Shown here: positions 8,547-18,808 of the stretch, in pieces
Numbering within the stretch: the first letter of the stretch is position 1
Layout: the number at the start of each line of letters is the position of its first letter
Source: BQJD01 sp965652415
GTDB taxonomy: Bacteria > Pseudomonadota > Gammaproteobacteria > Arenicellales > CAJQKF01
Length of the DNA stretch: 64,000 nt
Reading direction: 5' to 3'
NCBI GenBank assembly: GCA_965652415.1
Contig: CBFGVH010000003.1
Coordinates: 5,395-69,394, forward strand
Notes under the pieces: model-generated
What the model was told of the DNA's origin: nothing
What the model saw: only the letters and a program-made list of their open reading frames with translations
The model's database searches: none
Translations under genes and position numbers: made by a program

Positions 8547-10592
8547 TCAGGCGGCGAGCCCGCTGTGGCGGAGCAGCGCCTCGACATCGGGTTTGCGGCC
8601 GCGAAACGCGACGAACAGGTCCATCGCGTCCCGGGCGCCGCCGGCTTCGAGTATGTTAACCAAAAACGACCGGCCCGTGTCGCGATCGAAGATGCCGGTT
8701 TCCTCGAACAGGCTGAAGGCGTCTGCCGAGAGCACCTCGGCCCACTTGTAGCTGTAGTAGCCGGCCGCGTAACCACCGCCGAAGATGTGCGAGAAGCCGT
8801 TGGCGAAGCGGTTGAACGGCGGCGGCGTGACGACCGCCACACGCTCGCGCACCGCGTCGAGGACGGACTGCACGCCCTGCCCCGCCGCCGGGTCGTATCC
8901 CGCGTGAAGCTCGAGATCGAACAGGGCGAACTCGATCTGCCTCAGCATCTGCATGGCCGCCTGGAAGTTGCGCGCGGCGCGCAGCCGCTCGAGCATGTCG
9001 GCCGGCAGCGGCTCGCCGGAGTCGACGTGCCCGGAGATCATGCCGAGCGCCTCGGGTTCGAAGCACCAGTTCTCCATGAACTGGCTCGGCAACTCGACCG
9101 CGTCCCAGGCCACGCCGTTGATGCCGGCAACGGCAGCGACGTCGACCCGGGTCAGCATGTGGTGCAGGCCGTGGCCGAACTCGTGAAACAGCGTGGTTAC
9201 CTCGTCGTGGGTGAGCAGCGCCGGCCTGCCGCCGACCGGCGGCGTGAAGTTGCACACCAGGAAGGCCACCGGGTGCTGGATGGAGCCGCCCGCGAGACGG
9301 CGGCCGATGCAGTCGGCCATCCAGGCGCCGCCGCGCTTGTGCGAGCGGGCGTAGAGGTCGACGTAGAAACGACCCCGCAATTCCCCGGACTCGTCCACGA
9401 TCTCGAAGAACTTCACCGACTGGTGCCAGAGCTGGGCCCCGCGCGCCGGGCGCACGGTGACGCCGAACAGCCGGTTGACCACCGTGAACATCCCGTCCAG
9501 CACCCGCGGCAGGGGGAACCAGGGCCGCAACGCCTCCTCGCTGACCTGGTACCTGTCCTCCTTGAGTTTCTCCGAGTACCAGGCGAGGTCCCAGGCGTTG
9601 AGCGCGTCGACGCCGTAGCGCCGGGCGGCGAAATCCTTGAGTTCCCCGAGTTCGCGCCGCGCAGCCGGAAGCGAACGGTCGGCGAGATCGAGCAGGAAGG
9701 CGCGCACCTCGTCGACCGAGGCGGCCATCTTCGATTCCAGCGAATACTGCGCGTAGTTTTCGAAGCCGAGCAGGGCCGCCTTCTCCTTGCGCAAGCGCAG
9801 GATCTCGTCCATCACCGGCGTGTTGTCGAAGCGCCCGGCGTCAGGTCCGATCTCGCTCGCGCGGGTGACGTAGGCCTCGTAGGCGAGGCGCCTGAGCTCG
9901 GCGTTGTCGGCGTAGGTGAGAAGCGGCACGTAAGAAGGCGCCTTGAGCGTGAACGTATAGCCCGACTCGCCCCGCGAGGCTGCCTCCTCGCGCGCCAGCT
10001 CGAGCGCCGACGCGGGCAGGCCGGCGACATCGTCGCCGTCGGCGACGTTGAGAGAGAACGCGTCGGTCGCGTCCAGCACGTTCTGGCTGAAGCGGTTGCA
10101 AAGGGTCGAAAGCTGCTCGCTGACAGCCTTGAAGCGGCGCCTGGCATCGCCTTTGAGCGCGACACCGCCGAGACGAAAATCGCGCAGGGCGTTGTCGACG
10201 GTCTTGCGACGGGCGTCGTCGAAGGCGGCGAAGTCATCGCCGCGCGAAACCGCCACGAAGCCGCGGTAGAGCCCCTCGTTCTGACCGAGATCGGTATAGA
10301 ACGCCGTCAGCAGCTCCAGGCACTCGTCGTGAACGCGCCGCAGGCCCTCGCTGTCCATCACCGCGTTGAGGTGCGAAACCGGCGCCCACACCCGCTCGAT
10401 CCGGTCCTCGATGTCCTCGAGCGGCGCGACGAAGTCGTCCCAGGTGGCATCGTCGCCGAGACGCTCGAGCTCGGCGACGCGCCGGGCGGCGTCGGACAAG
10501 ACCGCCTCCACGGCCGGCCGGATATGGGTGACCTCGATGTCGGCGAAACGGGGCAGCGACGAGGTGTCGAGCAGGGGATTGATGGCGGTCAT
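8547..10592 (-). CDS. prlC: Oligopeptidase A (M3 family metallopeptidase)
   Basis: This 681-residue cytoplasmic zinc peptidase, almost the same length as E. coli PrlC/OpdA, degrades oligopeptides and cleaved signal peptides. The zinc motif HEFGH is at residues 470-474. The conserved M3 segments GGAWMADC and the C-terminal GGGYAAGYYSYKWAEVLS are present. The ATG at 10592 gives the standard N-terminus (MTAINPLLD); an upstream in-frame extension to 10700 runs through the divergent spacer and is rejected. It is divergent from gor. Confidence 0.95.
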   Translation of the reverse strand: MTAINPLLDTSSLPRFADIEVTHIRPAVEAVLSDAARRVAELERLGDDATWDDFVAPLEDIEDRIERVWAPVSHLNAVMDSEGLRRVHDECLELLTAFYTDLGQNEGLYRGFVAVSRGDDFAAFDDARRKTVDNALRDFRLGGVALKGDARRRFKAVSEQLSTLCNRFSQNVLDATDAFSLNVADGDDVAGLPASALELAREEAASRGESGYTFTLKAPSYVPLLTYADNAELRRLAYEAYVTRASEIGPDAGRFDNTPVMDEILRLRKEKAALLGFENYAQYSLESKMAASVDEVRAFLLDLADRSLPAARRELGELKDFAARRYGVDALNAWDLAWYSEKLKEDRYQVSEEALRPWFPLPRVLDGMFTVVNRLFGVTVRPARGAQLWHQSVKFFEIVDESGELRGRFYVDLYARSHKRGGAWMADCIGRRLAGGSIQHPVAFLVCNFTPPVGGRPALLTHDEVTTLFHEFGHGLHHMLTRVDVAAVAGINGVAWDAVELPSQFMENWCFEPEALGMISGHVDSGEPLPADMLERLRAARNFQAAMQMLRQIEFALFDLELHAGYDPAAGQGVQSVLDAVRERVAVVTPPPFNRFANGFSHIFGGGYAAGYYSYKWAEVLSADAFSLFEETGIFDRDTGRSFLVNILEAGGARDAMDLFVAFRGRKPDVEALLRHSGLAA

Positions 10593-10651
10593 CGCGCTAA
10601 AGCCGGCCTGAAGGGGTTCTGACGACGGGCTGATTGCCAATACAATGCACT

Positions 10652-10677
10652 GCCGGCGGCACACGGGCGCCGCCGGC
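10652..10677 (+). other. Strong stem-loop in the gor leader
   Basis: This is a perfect 9-bp inverted repeat, GCCGGCGGC / GCCGCCGGC, with an 8-nt loop, 85 nt upstream of the gor GTG start. No T-run follows. It could protect the mRNA or act as a weak attenuator. TACAAT at 10641-10646 is a possible -10 box just upstream. Confidence 0.5.
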
Positions 10678-10762
10678 CTGTTCGACGCCGCCTGACCCAC
10701 AGGGCCGAACAGTAACGTCCGGGACCCCGGGCCGAGATCCGCCCGTCGGGAAGAACGTCAGC

Positions 10763-12109
10763 GTGAACAACGAGTTTGATTTTATCGTAATCGGCGGCGG
10801 CAGTGGCGGCATCGCCGCGGCCCGGCGCGCCTCGGCCCACGGTGCGCGTACGGCGTTGATAGAGTCCGGCCGCATCGGCGGCACCTGCGTCAACGTCGGC
10901 TGCGTCCCGAAGAAGGTGATGTGGCACGCGGCGCACATGGCCGACAGCTTCGAGCACGCCGCCGACTACGGCTTCGACATCCGCCGCGAGGGTTTCGACT
11001 GGCTGCGCCTGAAAACCGGCCGCGATCGCTACATCGCGCGCCTGAACGGCATCTACGACCGCAACCTGGACGCCTCCGGCGTGGCGCGCTTCGACGGCCA
11101 TGGCTCGTTCGTCGACGCGCGCACGGTGGAGGTGGCCGGGCGGCGCCTTTGCGCCCCTCACATCCTCGTCGCGACCGGCGGCCGCCCCTTGGTACCCGGG
11201 GTGCCCGGGGCCGAGCACGGCATCACCAGCGACGGCTTCTTCGAACTCGAGTCTCTGCCGCGGCGGGTGCTGGTGGTGGGCGCGGGTTATATCGCCACGG
11301 AACTGGCCGGGGTGATGAGCAGCCTCGGTGCGGAGGTGACGATGTTGTTGCGCAAGGAGTCGCTGTTGCGCGAGTTCGACAGCACGCTTCGCGAGACGGT
11401 CATGGAGGAGATGCAGCGCGCGGGCATCGGCATACTGACTCGCTTCGCCATTGCCGAGGTGCGCCGCGACGACGCCATCTCGGTGACCTCCCGCGACGGC
11501 ATGCGCATCGACCGCTTCGACTGCCTGCTGTGGGCGATCGGCCGGGTGCCGAACACGGAGAACCTCAATCTCGAGGCGGCGGGAGTCAGTGTCGACGACG
11601 AGCGCTTCATCCGCACCGACGGCTTCCAGAACACCGGCGCCGAGGGGATTTACGCGGTCGGTGACGTCACCGGCCGAATCGCCCTGACCCCGGTGGCCAT
11701 AGCCGCCGGACGGCGCCTCGCCGACCGCCTGTTCGGCGGCCAGGGCGAGGCATGCCTGGACTACGAGGACATTCCGAGCGTGGTCTTCTCCCATCCGCCG
11801 ATCGGCACCGTCGGCCTTACCGAGGACGCGGCCCGGGAGCGCTTCGGCAACGACAACGTCAAGGTGTACCAGAGCCGCTTCACCAACCTGTACTACGGCA
11901 TCACCTCGCGCCGCTCGCCGAGCGTGGTGAAACTGGTGACCGTGGGGGACGACGAGCGCGTGGTCGGCTGCCACATGGTCGGCGACGCCGCCGACGAGGT
12001 GATCCAGGGCTTCGCGGTGGCGGTCAGGATGAAGGCGCGCAAGGCGGACTTCGATCGCACCGTGGCCATTCACCCGACCGCCGCCGAGGAACTGGTGACG
12101 CTGCGCTAG
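10763..12109 (+). CDS. gor: Glutathione reductase
   Basis: This 448-residue FAD flavoprotein reduces glutathione disulfide with NADPH in the cytosol. The dinucleotide fold is GGGSGG at 11-16. The redox-active pair is Cys42/Cys47 in GGTCVNVGCVPKK. A second Rossmann motif (GAGYIATELAG), the GDVT FAD segment and the C-terminal HPTAAEELV catalytic His are present. I use the GTG at 10763, giving a 448-residue protein like E. coli Gor (450); no ATG precedes the flavin motif in a sensible place. Together with gshB and the glutaredoxin-like gene it makes this part of the window glutathione-rich. Confidence 0.95.
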   Translation: MNNEFDFIVIGGGSGGIAAARRASAHGARTALIESGRIGGTCVNVGCVPKKVMWHAAHMADSFEHAADYGFDIRREGFDWLRLKTGRDRYIARLNGIYDRNLDASGVARFDGHGSFVDARTVEVAGRRLCAPHILVATGGRPLVPGVPGAEHGITSDGFFELESLPRRVLVVGAGYIATELAGVMSSLGAEVTMLLRKESLLREFDSTLRETVMEEMQRAGIGILTRFAIAEVRRDDAISVTSRDGMRIDRFDCLLWAIGRVPNTENLNLEAAGVSVDDERFIRTDGFQNTGAEGIYAVGDVTGRIALTPVAIAAGRRLADRLFGGQGEACLDYEDIPSVVFSHPPIGTVGLTEDAARERFGNDNVKVYQSRFTNLYYGITSRRSPSVVKLVTVGDDERVVGCHMVGDAADEVIQGFAVAVRMKARKADFDRTVAIHPTAAEELVTLR

Positions 12110-12113
12110 AACG

Positions 12114-12146
12114 GGCGCGGGCGGCCCCAACCGGACCGCCCGCGCC
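12114..12146. terminator. Bidirectional terminator-like hairpin between gor and degQ
   Basis: This is an 11-bp perfect GC stem (GGCGCGGGCGG pairing with CCGCCCGCGCC) with an 11-nt loop, lying between the convergent ends of gor (stop at 12109) and degQ (stop at 12166). There is no clear U-tract on either side. Position and stability argue for a terminator or convergent-transcription insulator. Confidence 0.6.
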
Positions 12147-12165
12147 GGGATGAACGCGGCGACGG

Positions 12166-13611
<1,446 letters not shown>

Positions 13612-13690
13612 ACTTTTACCTTTCCGGGTGTTGTCCAGTAATTGACTTGTTTCCGTTGCGATACTCTAAGACGTTCCCTGTGTTCAGGCT

Positions 13691-13718
13691 ATTATGTAGA
13701 TGGATGCCCGGATCCAAA
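13691..13718 (-). promoter_or_regulatory. Candidate sigma70 promoter of degQ
   Basis: On the minus strand TTTGGA and CATAAT are separated by 16 nt in a conspicuously AT-rich 149-nt spacer between gshB and degQ. I looked for a sigmaE (GGAACTT...TCTGA) signature expected for HtrA genes. I found only a weak GGGAACGT block nearer the gene, without a matching -10. Confidence 0.35.
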
Positions 13719-13760
13719 GTTAAACCACGGAAAATGTAGAAACCTTAAGTCGGCGCGCCT

Positions 13761-14696
13761 TCAGGCCGACGAGCGTTCCAGGTGCTCGATGATGCGGTGG
13801 TGCAGCGGCTCGCCGGCGAACCTCGCCGCTTCCTGCAGCCCCGTCGGGCTCGTCACGTTGACCTCCATCAGCCGACCGCCGATGACGTCGATGCCGGCGA
13901 AGACAATCCCGGCCTCGCGCAGCACCGGGCCCACCGCGGCCGAGATCTCGAGGTCGCGGTCGGTCAGCTCGGTGGCGTTGGCCGAACCGCCCTGGTCGAG
14001 GTTGTTGAGCTCGGAGCCCTCGGCGTGGAGCCTCAGGACCGCGCCGAGCGGCTCGCCGTCGAGCAGCAGGATGCGCTTGTCGCCCTCGCTCGCCAGCGGC
14101 AGGTAGGCCTGCACGACGATCCAGTGGCGGCCGTGCCCGGTCACCCGCGCGAGCAGCTCGTCGAGGCCCGGCGTGGTGGCGTCGCAGAACTCGATGCCCT
14201 TGCCGCCGTGGCCGTCCACCGGCTTGAGAACGATGCGGCCATGGGCGCCGATGAACTCTCGGATCTTGCCGGGGCGGCTCGTGACGAGGGTGGGCGGGGT
14301 GAGGTCGGGAAACTTCAGGGCGGCGAGCTTCTCGTTGAAGTCGCGGATCGCCGCGGGACGATTGACCGCGCGCACGGAAGGCGGGAGGAAATCGAGGAAC
14401 AGCGACGCGTACAGGTAGCGGCGATTCACCGGCGGGTCGGTGCGCTCCCACACCACGTCCACCGAGGCGAGATCGATTTCCTCGACCTCGAAGGGATCGA
14501 AAGGATGCTGCTGATCCTCGCGCACCCGCACCTCGCGCACGTCGGCCACCAGCCGTTCGTGCCTGAGCGTCATCGCGGCGTGACCCGTGTGATAGACGCG
14601 GTGGCCGCGCTCGGCGGCGGCCAGCATGATGAAATAGCTGGTGTCCTTCCACGGCTTCACCGAATCCAGGGGATCCATGATGAAGACGTGTCGCAT
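13761..14696 (-). CDS. gshB: Glutathione synthetase
   Basis: This 311-residue ATP-grasp enzyme joins glycine to gamma-glutamylcysteine. The N-terminus MRHVFIMDPLDSVKPWKDTS and the ATP-grasp block VLKPVDGHGGKGIEFCD are diagnostic of bacterial GshB. The C-terminal Mg-binding EVNVTSPTGLQE segment is intact. Length matches E. coli GshB (316). It lies between the BHMT-like gene (65 nt upstream) and degQ on the same strand. gshA is not in the window. Confidence 0.95.
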   Translation of the reverse strand: MRHVFIMDPLDSVKPWKDTSYFIMLAAAERGHRVYHTGHAAMTLRHERLVADVREVRVREDQQHPFDPFEVEEIDLASVDVVWERTDPPVNRRYLYASLFLDFLPPSVRAVNRPAAIRDFNEKLAALKFPDLTPPTLVTSRPGKIREFIGAHGRIVLKPVDGHGGKGIEFCDATTPGLDELLARVTGHGRHWIVVQAYLPLASEGDKRILLLDGEPLGAVLRLHAEGSELNNLDQGGSANATELTDRDLEISAAVGPVLREAGIVFAGIDVIGGRLMEVNVTSPTGLQEAARFAGEPLHHRIIEHLERSSA

Positions 14697-14761
14697 TTTT
14701 ACCCGTGGCTCGCAGAGGGTGGCAGTCGTTCGGTTCGGGCGGTCGGGCGCTTAAGACCTGG

Positions 14762-15799
14762 TCAGCCCGCGCCGCGGCGGCGCCGGCGACCGGCGCGACT
14801 CGGTTCGCGTGCCGGGGCGCCGCCGCCGGTGCAACAGCGCATGGCACCGGCACTGATCGGGCCGAGCTCGGCCACCACGGTTTCGACGGCCGGCGGACCG
14901 TCGGCGGCGACCGACTCGAGCGCCTCGCGCATGGCGGCGACGTGTTCCGGGGTGGTGCCACAGCAGCCGCCGATGATGCGCGCGCCGGCATCGCGGGCCA
15001 GCACCGCGTAGCGGGCCATGAGCTCCGGCGTGCCGTTGTAGACGATCTTGCCGTCGTGGTACTCGGGGATGCCGCAATTGGCCTTGGCGACGAGGTTCGC
15101 CTCGCGCCCGGCCAGGGCGGTGTGCATGGTGAGGATGGTCGCCACCACCTCCGAGGCGCCGACGCCGCAGTTGGTGCCGAAGGCGAGCGGCGCCGGGTCG
15201 AGCTCGATGCAGGTGCGGGCAAGGCCGTCGGGGGTGACACCCATCATGGTATTGCCGTTGGTGTCGAAGCTGAGCGTGGAGACGTAGTCCATCCCCGCCA
15301 AACGCGCCGCCTCGGTGGCCGCGCGCAGCTCCTCGGTCGAGGACATCGTCTCCAGCCACAGCACGTCGGCGCCGCCGTCGCGCAGGCCGCGGGCCTGCTC
15401 CTTGAACGCCGCCACCGCGTCGGCGTGGGTCAGGGTGCCCACCGGCTCCAGGATCTCGCCAGTCGGCCCCACGGAGCCGGCGACAACCACGGGTCGTCCG
15501 GCCTCGTCGGCCGCCCGGCGCGCCAGCTCGGCCGCCGCCTTGTTGATCTCGTGGACCCGTGCTTCGGCCTTGTGCAGCTTCAGCCGGTAGGACGAACCGC
15601 CGAACGAGTTGGTGAGGATGATGTCCGAACCGGCGGCGATGAAGCGCCGGTGCAGGTCGAGAACCCGATCGGGGTGCTCGATGTTCCACAGCTCCGGCGC
15701 ATCGCCGGCGCCGAGCCCCATGTCGAAGTAGTTGGTCCCGGTGGCGCCGTCGGCCAGCAGCCACTGGCGGGTTTCGAGGAGTTCCTGGAGTTTGTTCAT
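14762..15799 (-). CDS. Homocysteine S-methyltransferase, betaine-homocysteine (BHMT) type
   Basis: This 345-residue TIM-barrel zinc enzyme transfers a methyl group to homocysteine, giving methionine. The three zinc-binding cysteines are visible as Cys211 (GTNCG) and Cys279-Cys280 (GGCCGTTPEH). The N-terminal DGATGTNYFDMG is typical of bacterial BHMT-like enzymes, which may use betaine or other methylated donors; the donor cannot be read from sequence. The ATG at 15799 fits the family start. The C-terminal 40 residues form an odd tail ending in five consecutive arginines that is not part of the fold. Confidence 0.85.
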   Translation of the reverse strand: MNKLQELLETRQWLLADGATGTNYFDMGLGAGDAPELWNIEHPDRVLDLHRRFIAAGSDIILTNSFGGSSYRLKLHKAEARVHEINKAAAELARRAADEAGRPVVVAGSVGPTGEILEPVGTLTHADAVAAFKEQARGLRDGGADVLWLETMSSTEELRAATEAARLAGMDYVSTLSFDTNGNTMMGVTPDGLARTCIELDPAPLAFGTNCGVGASEVVATILTMHTALAGREANLVAKANCGIPEYHDGKIVYNGTPELMARYAVLARDAGARIIGGCCGTTPEHVAAMREALESVAADGPPAVETVVAELGPISAGAMRCCTGGGAPAREPSRAGRRRRRGAG

Positions 15800-16018
15800 C
15801 GGGTGGGTGGTATTCGGGAAGACTGGTGGGCGTACCATGGAAAACGGGCCAAAGCGATGCGCTCTATTCTATCGCAAAGCGGCGGTTCGATCCGCAAATC
15901 GCGGCGACGGGAGTGTTGCCCGTCCTGTGGCCTGGTCATGGAACCGGGGCAGTGGCGGGCGTGGCGGGGGTTCTTTCGGGCGTCGCCCACGCGGAGGCAA
16001 TCGCGTGCGAGCCATGGC
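15800..16018. other. Non-coding spacer upstream of the BHMT-type gene
   Basis: No convincing gene is seen. Minus-strand sequence near 15865-15880 (CGATAGAATAGAGC) is relatively AT-rich and could be a -10 region for the methyltransferase gene. The rest is GC-rich and leads into the REP cluster. Confidence 0.4.
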
Positions 16019-16099
16019 ACTGTAGGAGGCAAGCCTTGCAGGCGGTTCTTACGGGGGTTGTGCCCGCCGCATCAATCGCCTGCAGGCAGGCTCCTACAG
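16019..16099. repeat. REP pair 1 (inverted repeat, BIME-like)
   Basis: A forward unit ACTGTAGGAGGCAAGCCTTG starting at 16019 faces an inverted unit ATCGCCTGCAGGCAGG plus CTCCTACAGC ending at 16099. The outer arms TGTAGGAG / CTCCTACA are exact inverted repeats. The units match the Pseudomonas-type REP consensus as I remember it (TGTAGGAGC...GCCGGCGAT). Confidence 0.8.
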
Positions 16100-16133
16100 C
16101 GGCTTCGTTTAGCCTCGAGGGTTGGGCGATGGC

Positions 16134-16214
16134 ACTGTAGGAGCCGGCCTTGCCGGCGATTCCTTCTGACGGCGTGCACACCGATGCAATCGCCTGCAGG
16201 CAGGCTCCTACAGC
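16134..16214. repeat. REP pair 2 (inverted repeat, BIME-like)
   Basis: The forward unit CTGTAGGAGCCGGCCTTGCC begins at 16134 and the inverted unit CAATCGCCTGCAGGCAGGC ends with CTCCTACAGC at 16214. The inverted arm is identical to that of the first pair over at least 25 bases, showing recent duplication. A weaker REP-like remnant follows to about 16260. No RAYT transposase gene is in the window. Confidence 0.82.
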
Positions 16215-16280
16215 AGCTTCGTCAGGGGACGGCGATTCTTCCAGCCGCCGGCAAGGCAGGTCGCGCGGCGCACCTTGGGA

Positions 16281-17402
16281 TCATGGGCTTCGCTCGAGGA
16301 AATCGGCGCTTTTCGCGACCCCGCCGAGGTCGACCGCCGGCGGGGTCGGCTCGGGGGCAGCGAGCAGCTGGTGGACCTCGTCGAGCAGGGATTGCGGATC
16401 AAGATCGGCTTCCCGCAGGACCCGGCAGCGGCCGAGCGCCTCGAATGCGAGCGCGCGCTGGAGCTGCTCCGTCTCGCCGACGCCCTCGAAGGGCACCAGC
16501 AGCGACGGCACGCCGGTGACCAGGATGTCGGCAACCGTGTTGTAGCCCGCCTGGCTGACGAGGCCGGCGGCACGGGCGATGAGCTCGCGGAAATCCGCGC
16601 GGTTGCGCTCCACGGTTGCGTCCCGGCCGGCGGCCTTCACAAGGCGTTGGAATTCGACGTCGTCGAGCGCGCCGCCTACGAGCACCCTCCAGAGCCGTCC
16701 CGAATCGTCACGCCGTGCGGCCTCGATAGCCGCGCGGTACAGGGATTCGCCCGCCGCGCCGCCGCCGGCGGCCACCACCACCGGTGCGTCGGACCCGACT
16801 CGGGAGCGCGCCACCGGCACCGGGGCGACGTAGCCGGTGTACACGATCCTGGTGGTGATCTCCCCGGTGCACTGAAACGATGCGTCAAAGGGTATGACGG
16901 CCGGATCGCCGTGTACCAGCACGCGATCGAACCATTGTCCGACGAGCGCGGCGCTCTCGCGGTCGCGCTCGTGGCTGCGACGCTGCACGATGTCGCGCAC
17001 GGAGCTTGCGACCACGGGTGGCGGGGTCGCTGCGCGGGCGAGGTCGATGAGCGCGCCTATCTCGTCGCGGAACTGCCGCCGGCCGAAGGGGTAGGATTCG
17101 AACACGAGCACCCGGGGGCGCCAGCGATGCCACGCGTCCTCGAGCATGCGACGCCGGCGACTGAACAGCTCTGGCGTCGCGGGCCGGCCGTCGGCGTCCA
17201 GAAGATCACTGAAGTCCGTCCCCCGGCTTTTCACCGGCGGCAGCTGCACGTGCTCGACACCGCGAATGGACAGTCCCGCCACCGGCATGCCGCCGGATAC
17301 GACGACCACGCCGGCGCCGCGACGGGCCAGCTCCTCGGCAACCAGCCGCACCCGCTGCACGTGCCCGCTGCCGAGCAGGTGCTGGACGTGGAACAGGATC
17401 AA
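16281..17402 (-). CDS. MurG-like glycosyltransferase (second of a tandem pair)
   Basis: This is a GT-B fold protein of about 373 residues. The N-terminal LFHVQHLLGSGH matches the glycine-rich GxGH motif of GT28/COG4671 enzymes. The C-terminal nucleotide-sugar half contains VSQAGYNTVADIL and PSLLVPFEG, the donor-binding pattern of MurG relatives. No ATG precedes the conserved N-terminus. A TTG at 17402 overlaps the stop of the upstream gene (TTGA), so I take that as a coupled start. Longer readings in this frame run into the upstream gene and are rejected. Acceptor and donor are unknown. MurG itself is at 57976-59052. Confidence 0.75.
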   Translation of the reverse strand: MILFHVQHLLGSGHVQRVRLVAEELARRGAGVVVVSGGMPVAGLSIRGVEHVQLPPVKSRGTDFSDLLDADGRPATPELFSRRRRMLEDAWHRWRPRVLVFESYPFGRRQFRDEIGALIDLARAATPPPVVASSVRDIVQRRSHERDRESAALVGQWFDRVLVHGDPAVIPFDASFQCTGEITTRIVYTGYVAPVPVARSRVGSDAPVVVAAGGGAAGESLYRAAIEAARRDDSGRLWRVLVGGALDDVEFQRLVKAAGRDATVERNRADFRELIARAAGLVSQAGYNTVADILVTGVPSLLVPFEGVGETEQLQRALAFEALGRCRVLREADLDPQSLLDEVHQLLAAPEPTPPAVDLGGVAKSADFLERSP

Positions 17403-18622
17403 AGGGTACCGGAACCCGCCGCTGCCGCACCCGCACCGGCGCCGTCGATGAGGTCGAGAACGCGGGCATTGATGTTCTCCAGCCCTCCGAGCATGCGGCC
17501 GATACCGGCGGCGGAGGGCAGCGGCTGATCGGCCAGCGCGTTCAGTGCATCGACCATCGAGGCGGTATCGCGCGGGCCGTCGCCGTCCAGGTAGCGCACC
17601 AGCCCCAGGGCCCCGGCCCGCTCGACGCGCAGCAGCTGCTCGCGGCGGGGCGTCGAGCGCGGCACCAGCAAGGCGCGCTTGTCGAAGGAAATGATCTCGC
17701 AGAACGTGTTGTAGCCGCCCATGGCCACCACGCCGGCCGCCCGTTCCATCAACAGCTCCATGATCGGCGAAAAGGTGCGCGCGGTGACGTTGTCGAGCCG
17801 CTCGATGCGGCGGATGAAATCGTGCCGCTCGCGTATCGGCATGAACGGCCCGAGCACCACGAGCGCGGGATAGCGTATCGGCGCGCCGCTCTCGTAGGCG
17901 CGCAGCACCCAGTCGACGAGGTCGTGGCCGTCGCCGCCGCCGCCACTGGTGACCAGCAGGTACGGGGCGGCGGGCACCTGCCACTCGCGGTGGGAGGCCT
18001 TGGGTGCGTGGCGCATGATGTAGCCCGTGAACACGAGGCGGTCGAGGATGGAATGCGGCAGGCCGACGCCGCGCAGCGGGTTGCCCATGTCCTTGTGACC
18101 GTACACCCAGATCTCGTCGTAGAAATCATCGAGCACCGCGGCGATGTCGCGGCGCGACCACTCCTGCTTCAGCGCCTGCGGATCGTCCATGATGTCCCTC
18201 AGCCCCAGCACCACCCGGGTGCCGCGGTCGCGGAAGTACTCCAGGGTCTCGCGCACCTCGCCGCGCAGCCCGAGTGGCTCCTTGTCGACCAGGAACAGGT
18301 CGGGGTCGAACACCTTGGCGGTGTGGCTGATGATCGACGAGCGGATCGACAGCGTCTGGGCGAGATCGATGTGGGTATTGAGCGAGGTGTAGTCGCCGTT
18401 GCGCAGCTTGACCACGCTCGGTATGCGGACGAAGTCGACCCGGGCGCGAAAATCGAAGCTGCCGATGATGGGCGAACCCGAGAGAATGAGAACTCTCAGG
18501 CCCTTGTACTGGTCTACCAGGGAATGGGCAATCTCCCGGCAGCGCCGAAGGTGCCCGAGGCCGAACGAGTCGTGACTGTAAATCAGGACGTTGGCATTAT
18601 CGAGGCGCTGGGAGATACTCAT
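17399..18622 (-). CDS. COG4671-type glycosyltransferase (first of a tandem pair)
   Basis: This 407-residue GT-B protein opens with VLIYSHDSFGLGHLRR (residues 12-27), the signature of the predicted glycosyltransferases of COG4671. The C-terminal half has VVAMGGYNTFCEIISF and ALLVPR, the donor-site pattern shared with MurG. It resembles its downstream neighbour in both motifs, suggesting an old duplication. It overlaps that gene by four bases. It is divergent from the cyclase gene with a 186-nt spacer. No function has been shown for the family that I know of; a surface glycolipid or polysaccharide role is inference. Confidence 0.8.
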   Translation of the reverse strand: MSISQRLDNANVLIYSHDSFGLGHLRRCREIAHSLVDQYKGLRVLILSGSPIIGSFDFRARVDFVRIPSVVKLRNGDYTSLNTHIDLAQTLSIRSSIISHTAKVFDPDLFLVDKEPLGLRGEVRETLEYFRDRGTRVVLGLRDIMDDPQALKQEWSRRDIAAVLDDFYDEIWVYGHKDMGNPLRGVGLPHSILDRLVFTGYIMRHAPKASHREWQVPAAPYLLVTSGGGGDGHDLVDWVLRAYESGAPIRYPALVVLGPFMPIRERHDFIRRIERLDNVTARTFSPIMELLMERAAGVVAMGGYNTFCEIISFDKRALLVPRSTPRREQLLRVERAGALGLVRYLDGDGPRDTASMVDALNALADQPLPSAAGIGRMLGGLENINARVLDLIDGAGAGAAAAGSGTL

Positions 18623-18808
18623 CGGAACCGTCGTTCATTCTGAGGTGCCACGTAGCGTGATTGCGCTGCAACATGCCGGTGTCTGCCGCCGATCGCGCGG
18701 GCGCCGGCCATTGCGCGCCGCGGATCGCGTTATTTTCAGGCGCGGTGGTTCCGTATCCCCGTCGCCGCGGCCGCCCGCCGCGCTGCCGGCCAGGGCGCCG
18801 GCGCCGCC
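18623..18808. other. Divergent spacer between glycosyltransferase and cyclase genes
   Basis: This is 186 nt of GC-rich sequence that must carry promoters for both directions. I see no clear -10/-35 pair; TTATTTTC near 18730 is the only AT-rich patch. No small gene is convincing here. Confidence 0.4.

Noticed and set aside
10652..10677. Gor leader hairpin as an intrinsic terminator of an upstream gene
   Set aside because: The upstream gene prlC is divergent, so no transcript would need to end here, and there is no U-tract.
16019..16214. Repeats considered as a CRISPR array
   Set aside because: Units alternate in orientation, spacing is irregular, and there is no constant-length spacer or cas gene. 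They match REP palindromes.
16281..17984. 567-residue reading of the second glycosyltransferase
   Set aside because: Its first 190 codons are a shadow of the upstream glycosyltransferase. The recognisable protein begins at the overlapping TTG (17402).
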